From contig CALMGA010000369.1 in assembly GCA_937863205.1 (NCBI GenBank), forward strand, positions 1 to 21,763: a stretch of DNA of 21,763 nucleotides. Reading direction: 5' to 3'. The notes under the pieces were generated by a model. That model saw nothing but the letters and a program-made list of their open reading frames with translations, did not search any database and had not been told where the DNA came from. The DNA is from an uncultured Beijerinckiaceae bacterium. GTDB taxonomy: Bacteria; Pseudomonadota; Alphaproteobacteria; Rhizobiales; Beijerinckiaceae. Positions 8,524 to 18,261 of this stretch are shown here, in pieces (positions within the stretch are counted from its first letter, which is position 1; each line of letters begins with the position of its first letter). The position numbers and the translations under genes were made by a program.

Positions 8524-9171
8524 ATGATCACGCTCTATACCTGGTCGACGCCCAACGGCCGCAAGGTCTCGATCATGCTGGAAGAGTGCGGGCTGCCCTA
8601 TGCCGTCAAGCCGATCAACATCGGCAAGGATGAGCAATTCTCGCGCGAGTTCCTGGCCGTGTCGCCCAACAACAAGATCCCTGCCATCGTCGACGACGAG
8701 GCCGACGGCGGCCCCGACGGTCACCCCCTTGCGATCTTCGAGTCCGGCGCCATCCTCACCTACCTCGCCGACAAGACCGGGCGCTTCCTCGCCTCCTCCG
8801 GCCCCGAGCGCTGGAGCGCCATGCAATGGCTGCACTGGCAGATCGGCGGCCTCGGTCCGATGCTGGGCCAGCTCGGCTTCTTCGCCCTGCGCTCGCAGGA
8901 AAAAGCCCCGCTGGCGATCAAGCGCTTCACCGACGAGGCCGACCGCCTGCTGCGGGTGATGGAGGGGCGCCTCGCCGCCGTGCCTTATCTCGCCGGCGAG
9001 CACTACACGATCGCCGACATCGCCTGCTACGGCTGGACGCTGGGCGCGGCCAAGATGATGGCCGAGCCGCTGGCGGACACGATCGCTGCCGTGCCGCACG
9101 TCATGGCGTGGCTCGACACGGTGGGCTCCCGACCCGCGGTGCAACGCGGCATGAGCGTGCCGAAGACCTGA
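8524..9171 (+). CDS. yfcG: Glutathione S-transferase / disulfide-bond oxidoreductase, YfcG type
   Basis: A 215-residue soluble protein with an N-terminal thioredoxin-like domain and a helical C-terminal domain. The opening [20 protein letters not shown] is followed by [16 protein letters not shown] [17 protein letters not shown] and [18 protein letters not shown], all close to E. coli YfcG/YghU (Nu-class GST). T9 and N11 occupy the glutathione-contacting positions known in YfcG. The C-terminal half has [12 protein letters not shown] and [11 protein letters not shown], also family hallmarks. YfcG-type enzymes bind two glutathiones and show disulfide reductase activity with little classical transferase activity. 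The ATG at 8524 is preceded by AAGGAG at 8512-8517. The frame further upstream (to 8488) is not needed. The gene is followed 88 bases later by purL in the same direction. Shared transcription is possible but there is no functional link. Confidence 0.93.
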   Translation: MITLYTWSTPNGRKVSIMLEECGLPYAVKPINIGKDEQFSREFLAVSPNNKIPAIVDDEADGGPDGHPLAIFESGAILTYLADKTGRFLASSGPERWSAMQWLHWQIGGLGPMLGQLGFFALRSQEKAPLAIKRFTDEADRLLRVMEGRLAAVPYLAGEHYTIADIACYGWTLGAAKMMAEPLADTIAAVPHVMAWLDTVGSRPAVQRGMSVPKT

Positions 9172-9259
9172 GCGGCCGGCTCGCGGGATCAGGCCGGGCG
9201 CGACAAGCCGGCCGGCGCTGGCTAGAACGAAACGCCTCCTTCGAACCCGCAAGGCTTCC

Positions 9260-11455
<2,196 letters not shown>

Positions 11456-11582
11456 ACGCCTGCCCGCCCGATGGCTGACCAAGCAGGTTCGCGTCCCGCC
11501 CGGAAACGCGCATTCTCGGCCGAACCTTCGACCCAACTCGGGAAAGCGCCGCCGAGGGAGCCCGCAAGCCATTGTGAAGGCC

Positions 11583-11658
11583 TGGTGGGCCGGGCAGGAC
11601 TCGAACCTGCAACCAGACCGTTATGAGCGGCCGGCTCTAACCATTGAGCTACCGGCCC
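11583..11658 (-). tRNA. ileX: tRNA-Ile2 (anticodon CAT, lysidine-modified)
   Basis: Reading the minus strand, a full 76-base cloverleaf can be drawn, with encoded CCA. Acceptor GGGCCGG pairs with CCGGCCC, D-arm GCTC/GAGC has loop AATGGTTA, anticodon stem GGCCG/CGGTC encloses CTCATAA (anticodon CAT), and T-arm GCAGG/CCTGC has loop TTCGAGT. The D-loop, the extended CTCATAA context and the variable loop match tRNA-Ile2 (E. coli ileX: GGTTAGAGCAGGCGACTCAT) and not initiator or elongator tRNA-Met. The CAT wobble C must be converted to lysidine by TilS for reading AUA. It lies convergent to purL with 127 bases between them. Confidence 0.95.
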
Positions 11659-11682
11659 GGCGCGCGAAGCCGTGCGAGCCGG

Positions 11683-11710
11683 ATTAAACCGCTTTCGGAT
11701 GCCCTGGCAA
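11683..11710 (-). promoter_or_regulatory. Likely promoter of the tRNA-Ile2 gene
   Basis: On the minus strand, TTGCCA (11705-11710) is 16 bases before TTTAAT (11683-11688), close to the sigma-70 consensus in a GC-rich background. Transcription would start near 11676, giving about an 18-base leader before the mature 5' end at 11658. Confidence 0.5.
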
Positions 11711-11789
11711 CAGCCTTGGTCGGCAGCCTCCCGCTGGCGGCGAGCCCGCGGACGGGCGCGGCGGTTGCGCGATCGGCGCACCTGCGGCG

Positions 11790-12083
11790 TCAGGGCGCCG
11801 TGCGCTGCGCCAGTTGTCGGGTCGCCGGCATCGGCGCGCTCGAGGGCAGGTTCCCTCGCAACTGCCACGCCAGCGTTTGATCGACCGTCGTGTCGGCAAC
11901 GAAGCTCAGCACCGTGGCGAACAGCAGAAAAGCGCTCGCGCTCGCCGTCGCCAGACTGGCGCTCTGCGCCGAGCGGAAGGCTGCGGCGAGCAGTCCGAGG
12001 CGGGGCGAACGGGCGTCGCGAGACGACGCGAAGAGGTTCGCGCCCGCCGCTGCGGACACAACGGCATCATCCCAGCACGACAT
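11790..12083 (-). CDS. Hypothetical small membrane-anchored protein downstream of asd
   Basis: A 97-residue frame with no recognised family. The main support is a strong Shine-Dalgarno, GGGAGG, seven bases before the ATG at 12081-12083 (minus strand). It also carries a hydrophobic segment of about 20 residues near the middle (ASLATASASAFLLFATVLSF, about 43-62), consistent with one membrane helix, and a polar, Arg-containing N-terminal half. The open frame upstream (to 12311) overlaps asd and is not used. It follows asd by 119 bases on the same strand, so it may be expressed with it. The high GC of the region makes spurious frames common, so confidence is limited. If it is not a gene, the 544 bases from 11659 to 12202 hold only the tRNA promoter. 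Confidence 0.42.
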   Translation of the reverse strand: MSCWDDAVVSAAAGANLFASSRDARSPRLGLLAAAFRSAQSASLATASASAFLLFATVLSFVADTTVDQTLAWQLRGNLPSSAPMPATRQLAQRTAP

Positions 12084-12202
12084 CGCCGCCTCCCGACACG
12101 CCGCCAACCTGCCGGACCGCCGGTGAAGGCTTTCTTGCCGCGCGCGTGGTTTGCACGCCCGTCGCCGCCCCGTTCCGCCGGCGTGGTTACTGCCGGGTTC
12201 GA

Positions 12203-13237
12203 TCAGGCCGCCTGCCGCTTCGGCGCGATCAGTTTGCGGTTGATCATGGCTTCGGCGATCTGCACCGCGTTCAGCGCCGCGCCCTTGCGCAGGTTGTCCG
12301 ACACGCACCACAGCACCAGGCCGTTGTCGACGGTCGGGTCGTCGCGGATGCGCGAGATGTAGGTGGCATCCTCGCCCGCCGCCTCGTGGGGGGTGATGTA
12401 GCCGCCCGTTTCGCGCTTGTCGATGACGAGGCAGCCCGGCGCCTCGCGCAGCATGTCGCGCGCCTCGTCAGCCGAGATCGGCCGCTCGAACTCGATGTTC
12501 ACGGCTTCCGAATGGCCGATGAACACGGGCACGCGCACGCAGGTGGCGGTGAGCTTGATCTTGGGATCGAGGATCTTCTTGGTCTCGACGACCATCTTCC
12601 ATTCTTCCCGGGTGTAGCCGTCCTCCATGAAGGCGTCGATCTCCGGGATCACGTTGAAGGCGATGCGCTTGGGGAATTTCTGGGACTGCACGGGATCGGA
12701 CACGAAGATGGCGCGGGTCTGCGCGAACAGCTCGTCCATCGCTTCCTTGCCGGCGCCCGAGACCGATTGATAGGTCGACACCACCACCCGCTTGATGGTG
12801 GCGTGGTCGTGCAGCGGCTTCAGCGCCACCACGAGTTGCGCGGTGGAGCAGTTCGGGTTGGCGACGATGTTCTTCCGGGCGAAGCCGTCGAGGGCGTGGG
12901 CGTTGACCTCCGGCACGACCAGCGGCACGTCGGGGTCCATCCGCCACGCCGAGGAATTATCGATCACCACCGCCCCCTTCCGGGCGATGCGCGGCGACCA
13001 TTCGCGCGATATATCGCCGCCGGCCGACATCAGGCAGATGTCGATGGGGGAAAAGTCGTAGGTGTCGAGCGTCTTGCACTTCAGCGTCTTGTCGCCGAAC
13101 GAGACCTCCGTGTGCAGCGAGCGCGAGGAAGCCAGCGCCACCACTTCGTCGGCGGGAAAGCGGCGCTCGGCCAGGATGTCGAGCATTTCGCGGCCCACGT
13201 TGCCCGTGGCGCCGACAACGGCAACGGTGAAACCCAT
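12203..13237 (-). CDS. asd: Aspartate-semialdehyde dehydrogenase
   Basis: A 344-residue enzyme that reduces aspartyl-4-phosphate to aspartate 4-semialdehyde with NADPH, the branch point to lysine/diaminopimelate, threonine and methionine. The N-terminal Rossmann motif GATGNVGREM (9-18) binds the cofactor. The catalytic nucleophile is Cys130 in ANPNCSTAQLVV; Gln157 in STYQSVSGAGKEAMDE, Arg235 (CVRVPV) and His242 (GHSEAVNIEFE) complete the known active site. Length and motifs match the Gram-negative/alphaproteobacterial form. The ATG at 13235-13237 has GGGAG about 10 bases upstream. The frame running to 13303 is not supported as coding. It is divergent from the secreted-protein gene. Confidence 0.97.
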   Translation of the reverse strand: MGFTVAVVGATGNVGREMLDILAERRFPADEVVALASSRSLHTEVSFGDKTLKCKTLDTYDFSPIDICLMSAGGDISREWSPRIARKGAVVIDNSSAWRMDPDVPLVVPEVNAHALDGFARKNIVANPNCSTAQLVVALKPLHDHATIKRVVVSTYQSVSGAGKEAMDELFAQTRAIFVSDPVQSQKFPKRIAFNVIPEIDAFMEDGYTREEWKMVVETKKILDPKIKLTATCVRVPVFIGHSEAVNIEFERPISADEARDMLREAPGCLVIDKRETGGYITPHEAAGEDATYISRIRDDPTVDNGLVLWCVSDNLRKGAALNAVQIAEAMINRKLIAPKRQAA

Positions 13238-13545
13238 GATGGTGATGCTCCCGGCTCCCCTGCGGAAAGGCCAGTTCGAGGCACGGCCTGAGCAGGTGAG
13301 CAATGATGTTGCCCTGCTCTAAGCAGCCTTGCGTGGCTTGCGCCACGTTTGATTTCGTTTTCTCCAGGGCGAGATCGAAGCGGCTTCGAGCCTGCGGCCG
13401 GCGCAAGCCCTGCGCCGTTTGGCAAGACTGTCACAGCATCGCGACATTCGTTCGCCGCGATCCCGATCGCAACGAAGTCTGAACCAACCCGGGAGTTAAG
13501 TGTTAGACCTTCATCGACGGGGGTCGAGGTTTGGGGGACGTTCAG
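13238..13545. promoter_or_regulatory. Divergent intergenic region between asd and the secreted-protein gene
   Basis: This stretch must hold the promoters for both flanking genes, but I could not place convincing -35/-10 pairs. It includes a stem-loop at 13332-13347. The region is slightly poorer in G/C than the genes. No gene is seen in it. Confidence 0.4.
13332..13347 (+). terminator. Terminator-like hairpin with T-rich tail in the asd leader region
   Basis: CGTGGC (13332-13337) and GCCACG (13342-13347) form a 6-bp stem with a TTGC loop, followed on the plus strand by TTTGATTTCGTTTTC. It has the form of an intrinsic terminator for plus-strand RNA, but no plus-strand gene precedes it nearby. 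Alternatively it folds as a leader hairpin of asd on the minus strand. Confidence 0.35.
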
Positions 13546-13986
13546 ATGAAGACGACAGCGAAGCTCTTCGCTTGCCTTGTCCTGACGGGACTCGGTGTGG
13601 GCGGCTTGGCGCAGGATGCCTCTGCGGCGAAGCGCCGTCGCGCGCCGGTCGAGCCGATCGTCACGAGTTCGGGTGTCGAAACCATCCCGCTGACTGTCAA
13701 CCGTCGGTCCTGGCTTGATCCGGGCAACGCCAGCAGCACCACGGGCACGCTCGGCCCGTCCTATGTCGCGGCAAACACCGCCCTGAACAGGACGCAGGAC
13801 CGGATCTTCGCTCCCGACGGTTTCGGCAACGCCGAGATCCGCAACAATCCGTTGGACGTGCCCGGCCGCTCGCAACCTTTGGTCGAGGGCTCGTCCCTTC
13901 CCAACGGGCAAATCGTCGTCGACAACGTCCTGCTGCCGCAGAACTATTATTTCAATCCGGCGCCGGATCTGCCGTTCGGACGATAA
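13546..13986 (+). CDS. Small secreted protein of unknown function
   Basis: A 146-residue protein. The N terminus is a clear Sec signal peptide: MKTTAK, a hydrophobic run LFACLVLTGLGVGGLA, then QDASA followed by AKRRRAP, with likely cleavage after ASA (about residue 27). The mature part is short, polar, rich in Asn, Pro and Ser, and has no recognised domain, cysteine pair or lipobox. It ends with aromatic VLLPQNYYFNPAPDLPFGR. The ATG at 13546 is chosen because GGGGGA lies seven bases upstream (13533-13538). A TTG at 13531 in the same frame would add five residues and lose that ribosome-binding site. It precedes the glycosyltransferase gene on the same strand with 78 bases and a stem-loop between. 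The role is unknown; it is probably periplasmic or envelope-associated. Confidence 0.8.
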   Translation: MKTTAKLFACLVLTGLGVGGLAQDASAAKRRRAPVEPIVTSSGVETIPLTVNRRSWLDPGNASSTTGTLGPSYVAANTALNRTQDRIFAPDGFGNAEIRNNPLDVPGRSQPLVEGSSLPNGQIVVDNVLLPQNYYFNPAPDLPFGR

Positions 13987-14016
13987 GCGCCGTCGTTGGG
14001 GGTGTTTCGGGCTGAT

Positions 14017-14045
14017 CGCCGGAGGAAGGTGTCTTATCTCCGGCG
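14017..14045 (+). terminator. Stem-loop between the secreted protein and the glycosyltransferase genes
   Basis: CGCCGGAG (14017-14024) and CTCCGGCG (14038-14045) form a perfect 8-bp stem with a 13-base loop that can itself pair AAG with CTT. It is followed by GCTTTGCT, only weakly T-rich. It ends 19 bases before the downstream ATG, so it could attenuate or separate the two genes. Confidence 0.45.
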
Positions 14046-14064
14046 GCTTTGCTAACAGGGCGCG

Positions 14065-15360
14065 ATGCGTCGCCCCGTTTGTTACGACATCACCCGTCTC
14101 CTGACGCGGATCCTCAACGTGACGCCGAACGGCATCGACAGGGTCGATCACGCTCTCGCCCAGCATTTCCTGGCCGGCGATCCCGGCACGACCTTCGGCA
14201 CCACGTATCTCGGTATCGGCTCGCGCCTGATGAAGGGCGCGGCAGCCCGCGAGGCGGTCAACGGTATCGCCGCGCACTGGGGCGAGACCGGCCTCGAAAC
14301 TGAGGACGACCCGATGTACCGACACGTCGTTGACTGGCTGGCGGGCCGGACGATGGCTTCGAGGCCGCGTCGGCGGCGACGGCGGTACGGCCTGCCCTTC
14401 CCCGTTTCCGCCATGGGATACTGGGCGGCGCGCCACGGCCTTCCCGTGACCACCACGCCGCGCACCGACCTGCCGCGCAACGGCATCTACATCAACGCGA
14501 GCCAGTTTCCGCTTTGGATGACGGGGCCGTTCACCTGGCTGGAAGAACGCCGCGACGTGCGCGCCGCCTTCTTCGTTCACGACCTCCTTCCCATCGACCT
14601 GCCGGAATATTTCCGGGTGGCCGAGTTCGAGCGCCACCACAAGCGCATGCGCTCGGTCGCCCGCTTCGCGTCGGCAGCGATCGTCACCACGCGCACCGTT
14701 GCCGACAGCCTGCAAACACATCTGGCCGAGCTCGGGCGACGCGACCTGCCGGTGTTCGTCGCGCCGACGCCGATCTCGCCGATCTTCGCCGCGCCGCGCA
14801 GGCTCGAACCCGCGCTCGGGCAGCAGCCGTTCTTCGTCCTGTGCTCGACCATCGAGCCGCGCAAGAACCACCTGATGATCCTGGCCGTCTGGCGCGCGCT
14901 GGCCCAGATCATGGGTCGACGCACGCCGAAGCTGGTGCTTGTTGGCACGCGGGGGTGGCACTACGACCCGATCATCGACCTGATCGAGCGCAGCCCGCCG
15001 CTGCGCGATCACGTCATCGAGGTCAACGGCCTGTCGACGCCGGGACTCAAGCGGCTTGTCGACAACGCGCAGGCCTTGCTGATGCCGAGCTTCGGCGAGG
15101 GTTACGGCCTGCCGGTGCACGAGGCCTTGACGGCGGGGGCGCCGGTGATCGCCTCGGACATCCCCGCCTTTCGCGAGATCGAGGCGCAAAGATCGCCGGA
15201 AAGCCTGACGCTGCTGTCTCCCCTCAACGGCGAAGCCTGGTTGGGCGAGATCCAACGGCGAATGCAGGCATCGCGGGGCGACGCCCCCGCGAGCCGATCC
15301 GCCCCCGTCGACTGGCCGAGCTATTTCGCGGCGCTTGACGCCTTTCTCGCCGGGCTTTGA
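14065..15360 (+). CDS. GT4-type (family 1) glycosyltransferase
   Basis: A 431-residue glycosyltransferase of the GT-B fold. The N-terminal stretch YDITRLLTRILNVTPNGIDR followed by VDHAL is typical of a subgroup that often acts in polysaccharide or cell-surface glycan synthesis. The C-terminal half has the GT4 donor-binding features: FVLCSTIEPRKNHLMIL, KLVLVGTRGW, and LLMPSFGEGYGLPVHEALTA with the E-x7-E pair E345/E353. It should transfer a sugar from a nucleotide donor at the cytoplasmic face of the membrane. The acceptor is unknown. No signal peptide or membrane helix is evident. The ATG at 14065 gives the family-typical N terminus, although the upstream ribosome-binding site is weak. The gene converges with the CDP-alcohol phosphatidyltransferase gene. 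With the AOS/PKS pair to the right, a glycolipid role is possible but unproven. Confidence 0.88.
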   Translation: MRRPVCYDITRLLTRILNVTPNGIDRVDHALAQHFLAGDPGTTFGTTYLGIGSRLMKGAAAREAVNGIAAHWGETGLETEDDPMYRHVVDWLAGRTMASRPRRRRRRYGLPFPVSAMGYWAARHGLPVTTTPRTDLPRNGIYINASQFPLWMTGPFTWLEERRDVRAAFFVHDLLPIDLPEYFRVAEFERHHKRMRSVARFASAAIVTTRTVADSLQTHLAELGRRDLPVFVAPTPISPIFAAPRRLEPALGQQPFFVLCSTIEPRKNHLMILAVWRALAQIMGRRTPKLVLVGTRGWHYDPIIDLIERSPPLRDHVIEVNGLSTPGLKRLVDNAQALLMPSFGEGYGLPVHEALTAGAPVIASDIPAFREIEAQRSPESLTLLSPLNGEAWLGEIQRRMQASRGDAPASRSAPVDWPSYFAALDAFLAGL

Positions 15361-15409
15361 GGCGCCGAGCGGAGCTGCCCGTCAGGGGGGAGCGGTACCG
15401 CGTCAGCCC

Positions 15410-15428
15410 CGGCGATGCTTCATCGCCG
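15410..15428. terminator. Hairpin at the convergent gene junction
   Basis: CGGCGATG (15410-15417) and CATCGCCG (15421-15428) form an 8-bp stem with a 3-base loop. It overlaps the minus-strand stop codon at 15420-15422 and lies 50 bases after the glycosyltransferase stop. It has no T-tract on either strand; it may act as a bidirectional barrier or protect 3' ends. Confidence 0.4.
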
Positions 15429-16163
15429 CGCCTGCCCGGCCTTGAGACCGGCCGGCCCGGTTCCGCGCGCCTTGCCTTCATCGACGGGGGGATGGCGCAG
15501 GTCGCGGATGCCGATCAGGACGCGGGTCACGAAAACGGCGACGAACATCACGCCGGCGAACAGAATGATGCCGTCGTAGGCCGACACGAAGGTGCCGGCG
15601 ACCATGCCCCCGCCCACGCCGACCGTGACGATCGATGCGTTGATCGCGATCAGGCAGAGCCGCAATTCGGTCGGACCGAAACCGAGGAAGGACAGCTGAA
15701 ACACGCCCGACAGGTGATTGCTGATGAAGACATAGATGCATAGCAGGTAGTAGCCGACGAGCGCGAACAGCGCGACGTCCATGCGCACGGCAGTTGTCAG
15801 GCCCAGGCCGAGCATCATGATGAGATTGTTGAGGGCATCCACCGTGTGATCGAGGAAGTAGCCGTAGGTCGGCCGCTCGATGCGGCGATACCTGGCCAAG
15901 CTGCCGTCGAGGGAGTCGCCGAACCAGTTGAGGATGAAGCCCAGCGATGCCAGCCAGAAGAAACGGGTATCGTGGCGGCTGGCGATGTAGCTCGCGAGAA
16001 CCAGCACGGCGCCGAAGACGCTGAGCAGCGTCAAGCCGTCGGGTGTCACGGCCGGCGGCAATCGGGAGCACAGCCAAGTGAGAAGCTGGCGCTCCCGGCG
16101 GGCGACGACGTTGAGCTGAATGCGTGTCACGCGAAAGCACCCGTGTCCTGCCGCCGTCGCCAT
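15420..16163 (-). CDS. CDP-alcohol phosphatidyltransferase family protein
   Basis: A 247-residue membrane enzyme with the CDP-alcohol phosphotransferase signature: D83-x2-D86-G87-x2-A90-R91, then G101-x3-D105-x3-D109 (DSLDGSLARY, then GYFLDHTVD). Several hydrophobic helices surround it: about 44-62, 68-80, 112-130, 133-150 and a C-terminal group around 170-225. Such enzymes transfer a phospho-alcohol from a CDP-alcohol to an acceptor alcohol (or the reverse) in phospholipid synthesis. The spacing of nine residues between AR and G is within the family's 8-9 range. Its neighbours here are unusual: a glycosyltransferase (convergent) and, divergently, an alpha-oxoamine synthase and a PKS. The ATG at 16161-16163 has AAAGGA seven bases upstream. 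The frame extends to 16337 but that part is not coding. Its substrate is not predictable. Confidence 0.9.
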   Translation of the reverse strand: MATAAGHGCFRVTRIQLNVVARRERQLLTWLCSRLPPAVTPDGLTLLSVFGAVLVLASYIASRHDTRFFWLASLGFILNWFGDSLDGSLARYRRIERPTYGYFLDHTVDALNNLIMMLGLGLTTAVRMDVALFALVGYYLLCIYVFISNHLSGVFQLSFLGFGPTELRLCLIAINASIVTVGVGGGMVAGTFVSAYDGIILFAGVMFVAVFVTRVLIGIRDLRHPPVDEGKARGTGPAGLKAGQARR

Positions 16164-16639
16164 CGTGCGTCCTTTCCGGCCGCCCGCGCCGGCTGGCCTG
16201 CCGCAACGCCCGCGACGATTCCGCGGGCGCCGGCAGGCCGGACGGGGGGGAACAGGCTGGCGGAGCTGGGCATCACGGCGGCTGTTTGCTCGGACTCGGC
16301 GACAGAAATCAGGCGAAGGGTAGTTTTGGCCAGCCAAGGCGTCGGCTCAAGACGCCATCGCAGGGGCGAGGCTCCCTCGGGTCACGATCGGCCAGACGTT
16401 CATCGCGCCAAGCTGGGTCATACCGTGCGAGGCGAGTAAAGCCACGATGTTTCCGGCCGGTTCCGAAGATTTCGACCCTGTTGCATATCAGCCGCGGCGC
16501 CCTGTGGCCGGCATTCCGCAACCAACCGCGAAGCGGTGCCGCAACCGGCATCAAACTTGCCGTAAGACTAGCCGGCCCGACCGTCCTCCGCTATTGGGTG
16601 TCTGATTGGTGCGTTGCACAACGAGAGGGTCATACCTGT
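16164..16639. promoter_or_regulatory. Divergent intergenic region between the CDP-alcohol transferase and AOS genes
   Basis: 476 bases with no supported gene. It must hold the promoters of both neighbours. It contains the strong stem-loop at 16195-16239. It also contains two 5-2-5 inverted repeats, TTGGC-CA-GCCAA (16326-16337) and CGTTG-CA-CAACG (16612-16623); the latter is immediately before the AOS ribosome-binding site, so it could be an operator. I did not identify a trustworthy -35/-10. Confidence 0.4.
16195..16239 (-). promoter_or_regulatory. Strong stem-loop in the 5' leader of the CDP-alcohol transferase gene
   Basis: GGCCTGCCG (16195-16203) pairs with CGGCAGGCC (16231-16239), then a 3/1 internal loop, then CGCCCGCG (16207-16214) pairs with CGCGGGCG (16222-16229) around the 7-base loop ACGATTC. 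Seventeen almost all-G/C pairs in 45 bases lie 32 bases upstream of the minus-strand start codon. No U-tract follows on either strand. Confidence 0.65.
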
Positions 16640-17998
16640 ATGAGGCGACAAACGGCCGGTCTTGAAGTCAGCAGCCGAGGGGCGCTGCAGGACATCGTCG
16701 CACGTCGCATGGAAGCCGAACGCAAAGCGGTTCGCGCCCCGGAGCGAGACTCCAACCCCTTCGCGCAGAGCACCGATTTCGGCACGCTCCCGGGCATGCA
16801 GGAGTTGAAGCTGCAGCGCTCGGCGGCCGAGCACATCGGCCTCGCCAACCCCTTCTTCCGCGTTCACGAAACGCGTGCCGGCGCGACCACCCAGATCGGC
16901 GGGCGAACCTACCTGAACTTCTCCTCCTACGACTACCTCGGCCTGAACGGTCATCCCGAGGTTCAGCTGGCGACCTGCGCGGCGGTGGCCGATTTTGGCA
17001 CATCCTGCTCGGCGAGCCGCCTCGTTGCCGGCGAACGCCCGGTTCATCGCACGTTGGAGCGGGCGCTGGCCGATCACTACGGTCAGGAGGACGCGGCCGT
17101 GTTCGTCAGCGGCCATGGCACCAACGTCACCGCGATCGGTGCGCTTCTGGGCCCCAAGGACCTCGTCATCCACGACAGCCTCGCCCACAACAGCATCGTT
17201 CTCGGCGCCACCCTGTCGGGCGCGGCGCGGCGATCCTTCCCGCACAACGACATCCGCGCCCTCGATCGCATCCTGGCCTCCAGCCGCGCCCAGTACGAGC
17301 GCGTCCTCATCATCGTCGAAGGCCTGTACAGCATGGACGGCGACTCGCCCGACCTTGCCGGTCTGGTCGACGTCAAGATGCGGCACGGCGCTTGGCTGAT
17401 GGTCGACGAGGCGCACGGCCTCGGCGTCCTCGGCGCGACCGGCCTCGGCTCGTTCGAAGCGTGCGGTGTGGCGCCGCGCGACGTCGACATCTGGATGGGC
17501 ACGATGTCGAAGACGCTGTCGGGCTGCGGCGGCTACATCACCGGCTGCCAAGCGCTGGTCGAATACCTGAAGTGCATGTCGGGCGGCTTCATCTACAGCG
17601 TCGGCCTTCCCCCGCCGCTGGCGGCGGCCTCGTTGGCCTGCTTGCAGATCCTGCATCGCGAGCCCGAGCGGGTGAGGCGGTTGCAGCGCAACAGCGCCCT
17701 GTTCTGGACCCAGGCGAAGGCGCGCAAGCTCGACGTGGGCCTGAGCTGCGGCAGCGCCGTGATCCCCGTGGTGCTCGGCAGTTCCCTGGCGGCGGTGACC
17801 CTGTCGCAATTGCTGTTCGATCGCGGCATCAACGTCCAGCCGATCATCCACCCCGCCGTGCCCGAGCGCAACGCCCGCCTGCGCTTCTTCCTGTCCTCGG
17901 AACACACACCCGAGCAGATCATGACCACGGTTCATGCGTTGTCCGAACTGCGCAACATGGCGGGCAAGGGTCCATCGGGTCTCGCCCTGACGACCTGA
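16640..17998 (+). CDS. Alpha-oxoamine synthase family PLP enzyme (AONS/SPT/KBL-like)
   Basis: A 452-residue fold-type I PLP enzyme of the alpha-oxoamine synthase family (relatives: BioF, serine palmitoyltransferase, Kbl, CqsA), which decarboxylatively condense an amino acid with an acyl thioester to give an aminoketone. Landmarks: FSSYDYLGL; GTSCSASRLVAGERPVHRTL; HDSLAHNSIVLGA; VEGLYSMDGDSPDL; VDEAHGLGVLGATG; and the PLP lysine Lys291 in MSKTLSGCGGY. The C-terminal half is conserved to the end. The first 45 residues are poorly conserved. The N-terminal block LANPFFRVHE before the catalytic domain is a feature I associate with PKS-linked members. The ATG at 16640 follows GAGAGGG (about 10 bases). 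The frame is open further upstream, but that part looks non-coding. The same-strand PKS follows 305 bases later. Acyl donor and amino acid are unknown. Confidence 0.9.
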   Translation: MRRQTAGLEVSSRGALQDIVARRMEAERKAVRAPERDSNPFAQSTDFGTLPGMQELKLQRSAAEHIGLANPFFRVHETRAGATTQIGGRTYLNFSSYDYLGLNGHPEVQLATCAAVADFGTSCSASRLVAGERPVHRTLERALADHYGQEDAAVFVSGHGTNVTAIGALLGPKDLVIHDSLAHNSIVLGATLSGAARRSFPHNDIRALDRILASSRAQYERVLIIVEGLYSMDGDSPDLAGLVDVKMRHGAWLMVDEAHGLGVLGATGLGSFEACGVAPRDVDIWMGTMSKTLSGCGGYITGCQALVEYLKCMSGGFIYSVGLPPPLAAASLACLQILHREPERVRRLQRNSALFWTQAKARKLDVGLSCGSAVIPVVLGSSLAAVTLSQLLFDRGINVQPIIHPAVPERNARLRFFLSSEHTPEQIMTTVHALSELRNMAGKGPSGLALTT

Positions 17999-18024
17999 CG
18001 CGCAGGGTCGCGGGCTTGGACTGG

Positions 18025-18079
18025 GCCCGAGCCTTGGCCGGCGCCAGCTTGGACTTCCGCGGCTGGCGCCAGCTCGGGC
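18025..18079 (+). terminator. Large imperfect stem-loop after the AOS gene
   Basis: Outer arms GCCCGAGC (18025-18032) and GCTCGGGC (18072-18079) enclose inner arms GGCGCCAGC (18040-18048) and GCTGGCGCC (18062-18070), giving 17 pairs with a 7/1 asymmetric internal loop and a 13-base terminal loop. It begins 27 bases after the AOS stop. TTCGCTCTCGCC follows, which is not a U-tract. It could be a weak terminator or a 3'-end stabiliser. Confidence 0.5.
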
Positions 18080-18261
18080 TTCGCTCTCGCCAAGCGAAAC
18101 CATGTTGCCCGAATACCGGATCCAGGCCGGCCCGCCGAGGCCTGTTTAGACCGGTTCCGGGTTGACAGACGACTCCCCGGCGTTCGAAAGATCGCGAAAC
18201 AACTGCAGCGGGCGGAGTGGGGCCGGTCAACGCAGGCATGACTTGCCGGATGCCGGGTCAA

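Noticed and set aside
11583..11658. Assignment of the CAT-anticodon tRNA as tRNA-Met or initiator tRNA
   Set aside because: The acceptor stem starts G-C and is fully paired, so it is not the initiator. The D-arm, anticodon-loop context and variable region resemble the tRNA-Ile2 pattern rather than elongator tRNA-Met.
13081..15255. 724-codon minus-strand frame across asd, the secreted protein and the glycosyltransferase
   Set aside because: Spans three supported genes and includes part of asd in another frame. It is a GC-composition artefact.
16124..16639. N-terminal extension of the AOS gene to 16124
   Set aside because: The extra 172 codons lack homology to the family, overlap the CDP-alcohol transferase start and include a strong hairpin. 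The ATG at 16640 with GAGAGGG is the better start.
16640..17998. Identification of the oxoamine synthase as CqsA/LqsA quorum-signal synthase or as BioF
   Set aside because: No sensor kinase, response regulator or biotin genes are nearby, while a PKS is directly adjacent. The family is clear but these specific roles are not supported.
18162..18190. TTGACA at 18162 as a strong PKS promoter
   Set aside because: A matching -10 hexamer at 16-18 bases spacing is not convincing (CGAAAG). It is kept only as a possibility in the gap annotation.
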